Of a stretch of DNA of 64,000 nt, positions 39,101-51,399 are shown in pieces. The notes beneath the pieces were generated by a model, which saw nothing but the letters and a program-made list of their open reading frames with translations, made no database searches and was not told where the DNA came from. This DNA comes from Pelargonium tetragonum (Eukaryota > Streptophyta > Magnoliopsida > Geraniales > Geraniaceae): positions 186,001 through 250,000 of the forward strand of contig JAYMTL010000005.1 in assembly GCA_036897445.1 (NCBI GenBank), read 5' to 3'. The stretch's first letter is position 1. Each line of letters starts with the position of its first letter. The translations under genes were made by a program, and so were the position numbers.

Positions 39101-39949
39101 CCTTGTTTCTTTTTTGTAGTAGATGTAGTAGAAAGAAGTGCGTCAATTAGGGTCTCAGTAAAGACTTTGACCTCTGTCTATATTTTTTGAGATAAGACGC
39201 AAGAGTATTGTTTAGAACATAAGATTCACTTTGCATATTTACCTGAGGCAGCCCACCTCCATATTAACTAGGAATTCCTTAAACTTATAAACTTAAAACA
39301 GATTGAACTCACATAATCTTTTAGCAAAAAGCGGTATAACTTTAACTGTTTGTAAAAGAAACTTTTGAGGTCTATCTAAATATATTAAAGACAGCTCCAA
39401 AGTTCTCGGGTATAAAAAAGGCATTTCTTGGGTCAAATTTATAAAAACATAAGAGAAACTCTGAACAATCTAAAATGAATTGAAAGGGGAATCCAGATGT
39501 TGAGTACTCATGCTAATTTCAAGGATTTCCTTTGGTTAGTATAAAGAGAAATGCGGACCACAAAAACAAGTTATAATAGACATGAAGATAATAAATATGT
39601 ACATAGAATACGCGGAACTCTCTATTATTCGTATTCGATCACTAGAGAGCTCGACATAAGGGTCCCTATTTATAGGGATAAAACAGAAGGAGTCGTTGTC
39701 TATTAACGAGAGAGTAGCCCCTATTTTCTTATTTATGTTGAAGGGACTTATTGAAGCAGAGGGAATCTAAGGTTTTGCTAAAGTGGGAACTCTTTTTTGT
39801 GTACTTTTTAAGAGAACTATACCGGGTAAGAATTTTATAGTTTACTTTTATTCAAGATTGTAGGGTAATTTCCTAGGAGGATAAGCAGTATATTCTGGAT
39901 AGCTGTGTAGGAAAGAAAGTACGTATTATATATACAAGACCCTAATTTT
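36196..39949. other. Gene-free stretch
   Basis: No frame, RNA gene or repeat worth calling. The texture is the background mosaic of A/T runs and short GC-rich clusters. Confidence 0.55.
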
Positions 39950-41575
39950 CCTTAATAAAGTTAGAGGTTAAAAGGGGGTCCCTGAATTTCTTAGTAAGTG
40001 CAGTTAGGTAGCTATAAAGCATAGGGTAGGGATCCTAGCAAGAGTCTTTTGTGTCTTCTGTAGTAGCGCCTTCTAGTAGTGTTACTGTCTCAGTAGCTTT
40101 TACTGTGGGTATAAATACTAGGAATTTCTAAGAGATAGTTTAGGAGGGGCTCCTATACAGCCTATTCTTGTCTTGTTTGGGAGTTTAACTCGGGTATTCC
40201 CTTGTCAATCTAGTCCAGTCAGAACCTGGAGTAGTAACTTTAAAAAGGTAAAAGGGTAGGAGTTTCTCTTAGGGCGCTCTAAAGAAGGCCTATTTCGAGG
40301 AGTAGGGATACACTTTAAATAGAACTAGGAGATAAGAGTCCCTTGGGTCAAAGAAATAGGGTAATTACAAGTTTTAATCCAGGGAATGATAATAAGGAGG
40401 ACTAAAACCTTGAAGAAATTTTCCGTAGTTGCAAGCAAGTTAGTTTCTCTGGAATCAGGTCATTTTAGAAGTTAGTGATACAGGCATAAGTTTCCCCCTT
40501 CTTTTGAGATATAAGTAGGTTTTACAAGAGAAAGTGTTTTCCTTAGTTCTTAGCTAGTTGAAAAGGGAATCCACTAAGTTAAGTGTTTCTTGTCTTGCTT
40601 ACATTGAAAAAATGGATAATCAAGAAAGGGTTTAAGAAAGTTCTTTTTTAGGCTTAGGGAAGTTAATTAATAGACAGTTCCTTGTTTCTAAGATTTCCAT
40701 TTAATATAAGGCTTTCTAAAGTATATCTAAGGGAATGAATCCGGGGTTTATTCCAGAATCTGTGTCACTAAAAGAAGTCAAACCTTTTATAGGAGTGCCC
40801 GAATAGGTTTTTACAAGAAATTAAGGTCTGGAGAATAAGAAAAAATCTATATTAATATATTAAGAAAGGTATGAAGTTAAGAAGAGGGGTTTTTAGGTAG
40901 TTTCCTTGGTCCTTCTGATCCAGTTAACGAAGTAAGTTACAAAGCTAAAGCAAGTCCTAGGTTTCTGGTGAAGAAGTAAAGCCTGTTTTCTGTTGCTGGT
41001 TATACTTTTTATTAATACTAAGTAGCTTAACCAACTAGAACTTAAGGAATTTGGTACAAAGTCTTGGATATTGAGATAGGTACTAAGTGATTTTAGGGTA
41101 AAATCCTAACTAGTCAAGACCTAATAAATCAAAGAGATTTTGTTTAAAAGAAAAGTGAAATATCAAAAAATAAGGAGATAGATTTTTTAGAAGTGTTATG
41201 GGACTTGAATTCAGGTAGCTTTTTAGTTACTGTCTCTTTTGTTAAAGAAACTTAGGGAATCCAAAACTTTTAAGGATTGAAGATATATAATATGAAGGGT
41301 CTAGTCTAAGGAATTGAAGTTTAAACGGGGAAAGTTCCTTTACTACATTTATCCCAACTGTGAATCAACTCCTTTTCTAAGTCTTATCTAAGCAATTTGG
41401 TAGATTGTTTAGAGTGTCTATAAACTTATTACCAACTGACTTATAGAAATGACTTATAGAATTGAATAACTGATATTGAATGACCTAAGCTCTTTACTAA
41501 AGAAAATAGGAAGATTAGCTATAGTTAAATGCAGTGACTTAGTAAACTAGCAAATGAAACTATAACCCATTAGAC
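39950..41575 (+). other. G-rich, purine-skewed block of unlike texture
   Basis: On the plus strand G clearly exceeds C (15 to 7 in 40381-40440 by hand count) and the short GC palindromes of the background are rare. At about 40055-40100 one frame gives a Ser/Val/Ala-rich run similar in flavour to the linker of the gag-like fossils. The block runs directly into copy 2 and is probably the left part of the same dead element or of another insertion. No domain recognised. Confidence 0.3.
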
Positions 41576-41579
41576 TATA

Positions 41580-42180
41580 ACAACAATAAGTATAGTAAGC
41601 TACAAAAGAAGAATAACATTCAAACACTGCATAAGCTATTACGTTCTTTTCATAAACTCCCATAAGCATATAGCTCTTGTTCCTACCTTCTACTCCTAAT
41701 AAAAGAGCTCCTACTCTCCTTGCTCCTATAACTCCTACAGTTCTTAGGGCTCCGGCTAGTGCTCTTGCTTCCTCTATAGCTGATAAAACAAGTCAGTAAT
41801 AGTCAAATCTAAAACAAACGGATAAGAAGTTTAGGTCAAGTAACTCAACCGAGGTAAGTCAAAAACAGAATCTAAAGAAGAAAATCTAGGTCATAAGAAT
41901 AAGAAAGAGATTATAGTGCATGAATGCACATTCCAATAAATACAAAGTGAACCTCCTTGACTCGGGAGCATAGACACTATCACGATCCTATTAAGCACGC
42001 TCCCTCCCAATCGATAAACCCTACAGGGCAAGAGGAATGTCCCTTAACAACTACACTCGCTACTATAGTAACCCATAAAATTCCGTTCTCTATCGAGTAC
42101 CTGTATCCCCGACAAGGCATTAACTCCAGTTATAGCAGCAAGGATTCCTAAAAAGAGGGACTTATTGTGAGTTCCAGTCA
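41580..42180 (+). mobile_element. Gag-like retroelement fossil with protease-like motif, copy 2
   Basis: The best preserved of the gag-like remnants. It holds a 19-bp block shared exactly with copy 1 (41582-41600), a Pro/Ala/Ser-rich linker (about 41690-41775), a Lys-rich stretch (about 41790-41905), then, in the frame of the linker, Leu-Leu-Asp-Ser-Gly-Ala at about 41953-41970. Asp-Ser-Gly-Ala is the active-site form of retroviral-type aspartic proteases, and gag followed by protease is the order in LTR retroelements. The element is broken, with more than a handful of breaks. It looks younger than copy 1, as it keeps CpA where copy 1 has TpA. No LTRs, primer site or polymerase domain recognised. 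A four-residue motif can arise by chance, so the family is tentative. Confidence 0.42.
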
Positions 42181-45100
42181 GTCTGTCCAGTCTCTCTAGC
42201 TGCTTTAACTAAATGAACAGGCCTGACTCTGTATTGTATTTGGTTAGTGCTTCCACTCTAGGAAAGTAATATAAACTGGAAGTTAGCCTCATTAGCCCAT
42301 TCATTAATTAACAGAATTCTTAATCTTATTCCTGGATATTAAGTGTAACTATTTTAGGAATTGTAGCTTTGGTATCCACTAATTTTCCTTAGATTAGTTC
42401 TATTCTTTGTTTTGAGATTCCTTTGAGTAAGAGTATCGGATTTCCCTTAAGGCTCTTGGTAACTCTCTCAATTGTAGCTAATGGATTTAGGAGAACTGTA
42501 ACTAGATTCTATTTGTTTTATTAGGAAAGTCATCATTCTTTTTAAAAGTTCCTGATAATAACGGATTCTAGTTTAGGTTTAGGAGTTCACAAGATTGTAT
42601 TCTTTGGCTTTCCTTTTAAGTTTGTATTGAGAGTTTTTCCGGTTCTAAGGATTTTGATGAATAAAAGGAGTATGCAGAAAAAGTCATTAGTCTTTTTTAG
42701 GAGCCCTTTAGGGGTTTTTGTTCTTCTAGTGTAAGGTGTTTTATCTAGAATACTACTATTTTGCCCTAACCTCCTAACCATTCTTGGTTACTCGGTAAGA
42801 GGGATTTGTCTATGTACTTAATTTACAAGGTTCGTAACCTCCTATACGATTAGGGTTTATTTCCTCTTTAGCGATAAGAGCATAGCACATGAGGGATATG
42901 CTTTATTATAACGAGGATTCTAATTTTCTAATTACTTTGAGTACTCTTGATTACGGGCAGGATACTTCCTAATAATCCTAGATAGTTACAAGGGAAGTAC
43001 TAGCTACAAGAAGCCTGGGGATAGCTCCTAAGACAAACTAAGGAGTTTTGGTAAAAGAGGTCTGTTATTCCTATTCCAGTTTTTCTAGTTTTTAAAGAGT
43101 TCTATCTTATGGGATTTCTTTCCTTTTTAGTTTTTTAAGCAGGTAGATTCTAAAACATAGGAAAGCCTATAAGATAGAATTCGGATCTTTATAAGTATAA
43201 GTTTCTTCCCTTCCTACAAACTCCTGTTAATATACTCTGGGTGTCCGCAAATGAATCCATACAATTATAAGTTAACAAGAGCATACGCCCTTTAAGAGTT
43301 CACTTTGTGTTAGCTTCTCAATTTCTTTCTTAATTACAGTATTATATACTTAAAAATTCTTACTCATCTCATGTAAAACTGAGTTTATCCTCTAAAACTT
43401 AGAATATCACATGACTTAACATACTAAGAGTAGACTCTATTTAGTTTAGCAGTGTAATATTTAGCAAAACAAGGTCTAAAACCCTTTATACGAAAAAGAA
43501 AGCGACTCAAGTTTACTAAATGAAAGATGTGCTGTATGGTAAAGAACGAGTTTTTAATAGAATAATATTTAGGTGTTAAACTAATCCAGAGGTACTATCT
43601 TTATGAAAGGGAACCAAAGGCCTTAGCTTGAATGTGGATTCCTATATAATTGTAGGCTACTTTATCAAGGTATTTTAATAATAAAGATTAGGTATAAGGT
43701 ATAACGGATGCAGGATATTCCTCCTTAAGTTGGTTTTGCTCTAGGATCATAGCTTAACCACCGTTTAAATGGGGTTGCTTTGTAGGCAATTAGTACTAGT
43801 ATAGGATATTTTTAGCCTTATAGGAAAGGGACCCGGTTTAGTTAAAGGAATACTCGGCGTAACATAGAAAAGGGATCTAACGCTACAAATTCATGAGACA
43901 TTGCTTTTACTGAAATTCCTATTTAGGGGAATATCGCTTAGCTGTTAGTAGTCAAACTCCGTGTTTTCCTATTTTTTTAAGAAATTGAAGCAAGCTTACA
44001 TTGCAAACTTTTATTCTTTTTATAGGATCCCTAATATAACCAAGACTCTTTTGTCACCCTTATTTAATTTATAATTATAAGGAATTTCTTCTATTTCTTT
44101 TCCGTATGATGTCCTATATTATTAGTTTTAATAAAGAAATCCCGGTTTTTTACACTTGTATTGGATAAAGCTTATCGGGTCGAAAAAAGGGAATTACTTC
44201 TTATTTCAATGTTTTCTTTAACTTGGGTCTTGTTAACTGGGTATTTTCTCGAGTTTGTAATAGTATATAGTAGAGTTTTTTAATTAAAGGCTAGCGGTTA
44301 GTAGTTTAACTCCTTGCTTTTTTCCGAGTTCTTGTTGTTCCGTAATCTGAGGAATAGTTTTCCTTAAAAGTAGCTAGATAATAAGAGAACCTTCCTTAGT
44401 ACTTAAGTTCTATTATATTTAGATTTTTTATAGGATTTCTTCTTAAAAAAAGTTAATACTTAATTTCCGTAATATTCTATTTAGTCTTTACTAAAGCTCC
44501 CCTGTCTTAAAAAAGCTTTGTATAAAATTAGCTAGCAAAGGTTATAACTATAGGATTACACGGAGAAATTTCGGGCCCTCCCTTAAGATTCTTTCTAATC
44601 AGGATTAGCCTTACTTAACTCGTTAAAAAAAGCTTCTATTATCATTTCACGTAAAGACTTTGTTTCTAAGGCAAAGGCTTTTAACCTATGGCATTAACGA
44701 GCCCTGGCAATTTCTTAAAAATGTAAAACAAAAATCCTACACGAGGTGTGCTCTAGATATAGTTCTAGAAAAAAAGCCCTAAAATTGCTTTTGTAAAATA
44801 GCTAAACAACTTCTTCTAAGAGTTACTACAGCTAAAGTTTATTCTATAATAGATGTGCGGATTACTATATTTTTGAAAGTCAAGTTTTATAAGAAAGCGA
44901 TTTTCATTTCAAGACTAGGAGCTTTTTGCTTTTATGGAATTCCAACCTTATTGTTTTTAATGAGTTGACCTAAGGTTATTTACTTTTCTTACTAACTAGG
45001 TATTGCCGCGAGAGAAAGATGAGTGTCAAAGATCTCTAGATTAAAAACGAAAGAATTAAGAGCCTTTATTAATTTAAAAGGAAGTAGGTAGCTTCCAATG

Positions 45101-45920
45101 TACCCAAACACCCGGAAAAGTTTTTGATTGAATAAAAGGACTTTTAATACCCCTTACTTAGGAAAACCACACCAAATTCAATTTGACTGTATATGCACGG
45201 GACTCTTTGTGTACCAAAATGAGTTCTTTCCAAGAGCATCTACTTAGACTTGGGTGGATAGTATAAAAAAGAAAACCTAGGGCTTTCCTTTTATAAAAAA
45301 GCCTTGACTTTGCCTTTGTAAAGGGCCTGAGATAAGGAGAAAATCTAATTAGCTATTAAGAGAGTAATATAGGGATCCTACTTAAAGGGGTCTCTATCAC
45401 AACGCCGCTTCCTTTCAAGTTCTAGATTTCTACTTAGCCGGTTAGCCGGCTCTATAAATTCAAATGCACTAAATTGGGTTTCTTCTTTCTTTAAATAAAT
45501 AGAAAGACCCTAATAAGGATAGGCTAAACAAAAGCTAACAAAGATTATAGAGCCTTGATTCGAACCTATGTCTTTCCGGGGTTGCAGCTCGTGTTTTAAC
45601 GGATAAATTAGAGTCTTGGTAAGTTATAAGTTTAAGTAAGTTGTTGATATTCTGTTATCTTACTTCTTTTTTCTGGTAAGTGGGTTAGAGAAAGTAGTTC
45701 TTTATTAAAGCGATTTCCCGATTATTAATTTAATGAATAACTCTTAGATTCAAAAAAAGGGTACTCCTGACGGGGAGAGTTCTTTTCTATTTTATAAAAA
45801 GGCTTTGTGTTAAAAAAGGTAGCAACGTGCTCTTTTTTCTAGGAATATATACTCTACATTACGAAAGCCTTTCTTTTAGTAAAACGGAATGTCCTCATTC
45901 TAAAGTTCTTTCCATAACAA
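42181..45920. other. No gene seen; unlike texture to about 43.5 kb
   Basis: 42.2-43.5 kb keeps the smoother texture of the preceding block, with few GC palindromes, and may be the right part of the same dead insertion. From 43.5 kb the background returns. Near 45546-45600 the minus strand has GGTTCGAATC with a GCTGCAACCC stretch before it, resembling a tRNA-Cys(GCA) anticodon loop, but the T stem does not pair, so I do not call a tRNA. Confidence 0.4.
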
Positions 45921-45993
45921 AAAGATGTTTCAAGTACAAATTTGTATTCTCTTTACTTTTTTCAATCTAGTAATCCTTAGCATATGAACCCTG

Positions 45994-46206
45994 TTGAATC
46001 CTATTATTACTATTACTTCCTATTCATTTTACAAGACACGAGCCCTTGGGAGTACAACAAATTATACGAGGCGTAACCCAGAGGAAGGGTATACTATAAT
46101 CCAAGACCCTTCTAATTTGACTAATTTGAAGTTAGTTTCGTCACGGATCGGACATAATGTAGGGTCAGGGTCCTTTGCTCTAATCGAAGGGGATTCTAAT
46201 AACTGA
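45994..46206 (+). CDS. Unrecognised 70-codon frame, possibly part of a 123-codon frame
   Basis: Under the standard code it starts at TTG and ends at TGA. If TGA were read as Trp, the frame would run from an ATG at 45925 to TAA at 46294-46296, giving a product with a hydrophobic N-terminus and a polar middle (RRNPEEGYTIIQDPSN, then GHNVGSGSFALIEGDSN). The polar part has balanced composition, unlike the Leu/Ile/Phe-rich noise of neighbouring frames. I recognise no family, and nothing else in the window supports TGA as Trp. Confidence 0.2.
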   Translation: MNPIITITSYSFYKTRALGSTTNYTRRNPEEGYTIIQDPSNLTNLKLVSSRIGHNVGSGSFALIEGDSNN

Positions 46207-46299
46207 CATATAAAGCAAGTCCTAATTGAAATGAAGGGCTCTCTCCTATGCTTGCTGAGCTTTCTGTTTCATTTCGAGGCTACGCAGTTATATTAATAA

Positions 46300-49200
46300 T
46301 GATCCTGTATTTACTACGCAAAAGATATTCCTGTGTTTGCGCGAGTTTCTAGGGCAAAAAGCGTAAAGTAAATATTAAAGCTTAAACTTAAAAGAGAACT
46401 TAAATAAAAACCTCTTTATTTATATTTATAGCTGCGAAACTTCTTACTCAGGGGCTAAGTCTAGCTTTAGTTTAGGAATATTCACGGAATAAATTATAAA
46501 TGCAAATACTGGATGTATGCTGTTTTAAGAGTCTTATTATTTTTTTTTTTCAAGGGGTATTCTTTTGATTCCAAGTTCTAGTTAGAAGTAACTCGTATAA
46601 ATTAAAGTCTAATTTATAGGCTTCCTACAGGGTTCCCCTAAGGAATTCTGGTTTTTGACTAAATACAAGAAAAACAACTTACCTATATCTGGGGGCTTTG
46701 CTATATAAAACTATATAGGAGCCGGCTCCTGGCAGGTTAATTAAAAAGAATAAATAGGGTGGAAAAGGACTCCTTATGCTCAATTTTTCTTGTGCCATTC
46801 CCTGACTGAGGTTAGGAGAAAATACCTTTCTATTTAGTTTAGTGGGCCCTGCCTTCTTATTCAACTTCTAAATGAAATCTTCAGCTCGGTGCTTTTGTCA
46901 GGGTAAGGTATAGGGCTGTGTTAACTCTTGCAGTGTAAAAATTGAAATTAGGAGCACTTTTACATAAAAAATAGGAAATTTCCCGGGAACCCTTACCTGA
47001 TCCTATATACTAGCTTCCTCTTTTTACACTAGATTTTTAAGAAGCCCTGGATACGGGTCTCTCCAAAGGTCTATTGCCAAATATCAAAGTCTGTGACCTG
47101 CAAAAGGTCATTTTTGGAATGCTTTAAACAAATATAACCCTAACCACAGGATCCGAATCAAGTTATACTTAAAGAAGCGTTTTTGTCCGAGAGGATACTT
47201 TATCAAAAATGAACGGGCTGCTCTATTGTTAAAAACTAGAAAAACTTTTTATAAAGATAAAGCTTACCCTTCACCCATATACAAATATTAAATAAACCCA
47301 AAAGTAGAGGCTTACTTTAACTCGATTGTATTAAGGGATCGCAGGTTACCTGTTTTTTTGCAAGCTATTCCTTCAAATTGTATTTCTATTTTGTTTGTAG
47401 CTATGAAAGTTCTTCTATAAGCTTTTTGGTTTCGCCTTTTTTTAATAAAGTAATTGCTGTGCAGTAGCAAGCAGTTCCTTTTTTTTGACGACTGAACCCT
47501 TGTACGTAATCCTTTATTAAGGGATTCTACGCATGCTTCTACTCTTGATTGATTAAGCCGGAATCCGGATGACCTGAATTCTATTCTATGTTAACTGCAA
47601 TTTCATTTCCATGGAAAACGCCAAATTTATATAGTAAAGTACTTAACAAACACAGCCCTCCAAGAAGAGCTCTTTTGAAAGTACCTATCCCAGTTAAGCC
47701 TAGGGTAAGCTTTTTCTCGAAAAGTATACCTCTTGCTTTTTGGTTAAAACACCCCTAAGTATATAACTGAAGCTCTTGGCGATATGCTGGAGGGGATTAA
47801 AGCCCAGTAAACCTGAGCATTCTTAACTCTCAAACTTTACTATTCACTTAGTAATGCGTTATCCCCAGTCATGAAATTCATAAGCCTTTCTCAACTTGAA
47901 TTGAAGCAAGTTAAAGTACAAGATTTTTGCTACCCCCATCAAGTAATCTTACTGCTAAAACATCCAGCTTCAACTGAAAGCGGGTTCGAATCGGGTCGGT
48001 TACTTTTTTGATATGAATACTCATATTACTTAAAAACTTGCTATACTAATTAGAAGTTCGGCTAGGTGGATTTTCTTCATTTAGCCTACTCGACTGGGTC
48101 CCCGCTCCCATTGTCCTATTTACAGTACAAATAGTCGAAGCTTCTTAATTTTCTTTGACTTTATGGTGTTTGAACTATATAAAGTATAAGACAAAAAAGA
48201 ATTTAATGCCTTTGAGACCAAACCTAGCAATAGAGAATTCTGGCTAAGGAAAACATATTATTACTAAACCCCTAGCTCAAAAAAGAGGATTATATAACTC
48301 TGTCTTAAAGGGGCCTTTTATTATCACTCAAAGTTACACGTTTCTCATGGGGTAGTAATTAGATAGCAACTCTATTTATTTGCAGGACAGTAGATCTCGA
48401 GTCGTAGTGTTCAGTATTTTAGGTCTATGCCCCAGGAATTCCACTATAAGCAAGGGCCGGGTCAAGTAGATATAAGTGTACATTTTCGAAGCATAGGTTT
48501 TTACTATAAAAAGTCTATGAAAATAAAACAAAAAGAACCCGGTCGACTCAGCAAACCTTCTAGGGGATGCCCTTGTTTCTTTGTGAAAAGGAGCTCCAAA
48601 AGGAGGAATAGCTTCCCGTTAAAGGTTCTCCGTATTTAGGGCTTATTAGAATATAACCTTTTCAATTTTTTGTCTCTACTAACTTTCAAGACAAAGTTTT
48701 ATCTAAAGTAGGGGCTTGCCAAGGTATTTTAGAGTTTCACCTGACTGCAAAAATGCAATCTAACTAAATTACGAAGGGTCGAGAAGACGAGCGTACTTAC
48801 AAGATATAATATCAAAAAGTACATACAAGCGGTGGCTATCCCAGGAATTTTGAATTCTTTATACTTAGAACTCCCCTATTTCAAATTGAGTGGAATATGT
48901 CAAGAGTAATACTAGCATAATGATAAAACCAAAAAAGTCTATAAAATACCTACCCAATTCTATAACTTACGCTATAAAAACTGCTTGAACCTTTCCTTCT
49001 AAATACCCGGCGCGGCGTGTTTTCAAAACCGGGAACTGGGGCAAATAACGAGTGTGTATATCCCTGTAAAATATATCTCATAGTTATACTTGTGTAATCA
49101 AAGAGACAGAAATAAAGGAAACTTGAATTTTCTTTTTCAAAGCAAATGTCTTAAAAAGGACTCGCCTAACTTTAGAATTTTTTAGTACTACACAGAGCTT

Positions 49201-51030
49201 GTAGTAATTGAAACTCGTCTGATGACGCTTGAAGTCAGTTTCTTGATTTATTAGATCTAGCATAATATCGTAAGAGCACCCAAACCAGAACTTATAGGCA
49301 CTAAAAAGATTTTCTTGTCATAGAGGTAATACCGGATTTACAAAAGTACAAAACCCAAGGAATAGAAAAATGTTTATGGAGCAGGAGACTTCTTGAGTCA
49401 GATCCTAAATTTAGGAATAATATCTATGCCGGGTAAAACGGGATCCCTTTTTTTAACTGTTGCTTATTAGTTTTATCCTCGACAAGATGCAAGTGTAGGA
49501 TCCTTTACTTTATTTCTTTCTGGTAAACCCTATCTTTGAAACTTGTGGGGTTACTTTTAGATAGGTACTAATTGAGATTGGTAGATTCCGCGTGAACTTT
49601 TGTAAGGAATTTTAATAAATAATCGAGGAGCTTTTATAAAGGAGGCCGGCTAGAATAAAAAAAGCACTAGTTTTCATTTTAAATGGTACAGAATAAGAGA
49701 AAAGTGTCCTTATTCAGCTAGACATGCCTAAAAAAGCGAGGCTTCTTTAGAGTAGTAGTCTCGTATTGCTTCACTGCGCATGTACATTCCTTATAGGTTT
49801 GACTTCTTTCCTTCCCAAACCAAAAGTCTTGAGTAATAAAGCCAGGAAGTCTTCTTTAAACTTGAGCCCTTAGCCGTTATGCTTCTCTAAACTAATCGGG
49901 GGTCTTTTGCAGGGTATTCATAAAAGAAAAAGGTTTTATTTACAAGATTTACAATAGGGAATAAAATGTAAATTCGCCTCGGGAATAGAAAGGAGTTCCC
50001 CTGTTTCCAATTCTGGAATAATAAAGACAGGAACTGAGGCTTCCTGGTTTTCGAGTAAGTCAAGTGAAAAGAGGTTCTGCTTTTCCTATTTATAAATAAG
50101 CCTTCTTGTTGCCCAGCGTTCTAGTTAGAGAAGCCCTAGAGCTAATATTAAGTTAGTAAATATGAAGGCAAGCTTTAGCTTGTATTGCTTACTTCTTTTA
50201 GTAGCCCCCAGGAATTTGGGATCTATAACTCTAAGGAAACCTTGACTTTTACAGGCGCTTTTAATTCTATATGAAATATTGGCTCTAAAAGCTTCAAATG
50301 GAACACTTTAATGAGCACCCTATTGTGATAAAGGGCATTCTAGATATAGGATCGGGGTTATCTGATTTCATTCTCAACCTGTATTTGTTATCCTTTTTGT
50401 TTGAAAGTTATTTACTTAAAATGTGTAAAAAAACTAGGCTATATATATAATTTAGTCGATTTTACTTGCTAATTTAAGAACGAGAAATCAAAAAGAAAAG
50501 ATCCTTAGTCAAAAATTATCTATTAACTAATCCAGGAGCTTACATTAGTAGGCAATCTTTTTGTTTAATTTCAACGTTTTTTAAGGTAGAGGGAAGACTT
50601 AAAAGTTTTTTTTAATTAAAAGAACGACTCTAGTAATTAAAAAGCCTGCTTTAGGCTTCCTCTAAAGACTAAAGAAAAGCAAAGTTATGAATATTGGAAT
50701 CTCAGGAAATAACTTTAATACTCTAAATAAAGCTGAGGAAACGGACGTTAGGTACAAAAAAGGTTTTTAGGCACACTTTCTAACATCTTCTCTATTCACT
50801 ATCCCAGACCCAGATACTAAAGCAAGAACCTTCCCTATTGCTTGTCTGTAAAATAGCAACTCTCTTAGTTTTATTCCCTACATTTTAGTCCTTTAGAGCG
50901 GAGATTTCCTATTTGGAATTCCTAATCTACTTTAACTTAAAATCCGGGCATAAGCAGAGGATTCCTCTTCATTCATTTACATTACAATAGTTTATTAAAT
51001 GCTAAAGATAACGAATATGGCTTAATTTGA
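46300..51030. other. Gene-free stretch
   Basis: Frames at 46679-46864 (minus) and 48427-48639 (plus, basic at its C-terminus) have no motif. A GCGGGTTCGAATCGGG string near 47981-47996 looks like a tRNA T arm on the plus strand, but neither its stem nor the arms before it fold. Otherwise background texture. Confidence 0.5.
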
Positions 51031-51039
51031 AAGGGCTTA

Positions 51040-51390
51040 CTACAAAATCTTCCCTTGTTCCAGGATATTAAGAAGCTCTAAAAAAAGTGTAATGATTCCA
51101 AATATGAGATGCATAAACCCACGGATTTTTTGCTTCTTTTGATTTGGCGTAACCGCGTTTAAAAACAGAGTCCCCTCCCCCTTTTCACTATTTCTACCTT
51201 TTCTCATCGAGTTTGTTTCTAGCGAGAGCTTGATTTCCCTCTTGCTGCCGGTAGAAAAGGGGGCGCTAAACCAGCCAAGCTGAAAGAAGACTTGGTTTCG
51301 AATTCCGCTTTCTGTTCTAGATTTCCCCGATTTCGATTTTGGAAAGGAAGCCTGTCTTTTCAGTTGTTTCGGATAAATCCAAAACACCTT
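51040..51390 (-). CDS. Unrecognised frame of about 116 codons in a GC-richer block
   Basis: Open from a stop near 51400 to TAG at 51040; the first start is GTG at 51387 and an ATG lies inside at about 51200. The product is strongly basic and Ser/Lys-rich in its first two thirds (PKSKSGKSRTESG, SMRKGRNSEKGEG) and ends in a hydrophobic helix (LIFGIITLFLELLNIL). It is one of the two longest open frames here and its base composition differs from the surroundings. I do not recognise it. It lies just downstream, on the same strand, of the structured-looking block at 51400-51970. Confidence 0.3.
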   Translation of the reverse strand, partial: KVFWIYPKQLKRQASFPKSKSGKSRTESGIRNQVFFQLGWFSAPFSTGSKREIKLSLETNSMRKGRNSEKGEGTLFLNAVTPNQKKQKIRGFMHLIFGIITLFLELLNILEQGKIL

Positions 51391-51399
51391 AACTGGTTA

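Noticed and set aside
45546-45600. tRNA-Cys-like minus-strand stretch
   Set aside because: T stem does not pair, anticodon stem has two mismatches and no acceptor stem is found.
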